Positions 34,391 to 34,661 of a stretch of DNA of 34,661 nucleotides are shown here, piece by piece. Under the pieces are notes generated by a model. That model made no database searches and was not told the origin of the DNA. It saw nothing but the letters and a program-made list of their open reading frames with translations. Within the stretch, counting starts at the first letter, position 1; each line of letters starts with the position of its first letter. A program made the translations under genes and the position numbers. The stretch is from Tannerellaceae bacterium (GTDB lineage: Bacteria > Bacteroidota > Bacteroidia > Bacteroidales > Tannerellaceae), in contig JAITGS010000115.1 in NCBI GenBank assembly GCA_031280435.1, positions 1 through 34,661 on the forward strand, in the 5' to 3' direction.

Positions 34391-34661
34391 TTAAAAAGTT
34401 AAGTTGACACCTAAATTATATACTCTGTTAAGAGGATAGGAACTTGCGGAGGTCGTTTCCGGATCAAAGTCCGGTACCTTATCCAGAGTGATAAGATTCA
34501 TGCCGCTCAAGTATATCCGCAGAGCTTTCAGACCAAGTTTATGGTTCAAAAAAAGTTTGAGGTGCTATGAAAAATATCCGGCTATGCGATAGAGAATAAA
34601 ATCTCTGTTTTTGAGCCCCATGTTGTTTGAGACGAAGCGTTGAATTTTGCCGTTGAGTCTT
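34391..34661 (-). pseudogene. 3' end of a SusC TonB-dependent transporter, interrupted
   Basis: The minus strand encodes the C-terminus of SusC: GLKALRIYLSGMNLITLD and PLNRVYNLGVNLTF, the latter ending at TAA (34391-34393). Reading further upstream in the same frame, a TAG appears at plus 34565-34567. Beyond it, NNMGLKNRDFILYRIAGYFS is again typical SusC. Relatives normally have about ten more residues (the RLKNxxLGY segment) between IAGYF and the LNHKLGL part; these are missing. A small deletion with scrambled bases would explain both features. The gene continues beyond the right edge, so its full state cannot be judged; assembly error is an alternative. Confidence 0.7.

Overview
The window reads as chromosomal DNA of a member of the Bacteroidales (phylum Bacteroidota). 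The evidence is a SusC/SusD pair at the right edge, repeated Bacteroidota-type promoters (TTG, about 19-22 bp, then TAnnTTTG), a tRNA-Ser without an encoded CCA end, starts without clear Shine-Dalgarno sequences, and family content (six-bladed beta-propeller lipoprotein, FtsX-like permease, GH78 enzyme, clostripain-like lipoprotein). Genus and family cannot be fixed by reading alone.

Layout. 1-4520: a 21-bp tandem array, a GH78 alpha-L-rhamnosidase-like enzyme and a CNNM/CBS membrane protein, closed by a two-way terminator. 4650-6080 (minus): a two-gene envelope operon (outer-membrane barrel, then lipoprotein). 6080-6900: long non-coding stretch with a second array. 6897-9210: tRNA-Ser followed by an AT-rich cassette of a 57-aa protein, a voltage-sensor-type K+ channel and a membrane-anchored DEDDh exonuclease, then a structured non-coding region and a terminator. 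9374-13762: FtsX-like permease, C11 peptidase lipoprotein and LolD-like ATPase. 13959-16440: a beta-propeller lipoprotein, a carboxymuconolactone-decarboxylase-like protein, a decayed reading frame and a third array. 16648-23563: housekeeping genes pheT, yebC, folC, an MFS transporter and ispE. 23564-26960: fourth array and a hybrid histidine kinase. 27000-30850 (minus): nucleoside hydrolase, ABC-2 exporter (ATPase and permease) and aquaporin Z. 30955-34661 (minus): fifth array, then the 3' part of a susC, susD and a secreted metallophosphatase.

How it fits together. The right side could form a nucleotide or phosphoester scavenging neighbourhood: SusC/D uptake, periplasmic or surface phosphatase, and nucleoside hydrolase. 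This is inferred from gene order only. The visible susC fragment carries an in-frame amber codon and appears to lack part of a conserved segment, so uptake may be broken.

The most unusual signal is the set of five intergenic tandem arrays. Their sequences differ, but every unit contains a short palindrome and the periods are 21, 21, 21, 41 and 42 bp, close to two or four helical turns. This repeated architecture is not explained by the genes. The second item worth attention is the tRNA-Ser-linked channel/exonuclease cassette, a candidate mobile or defence module.
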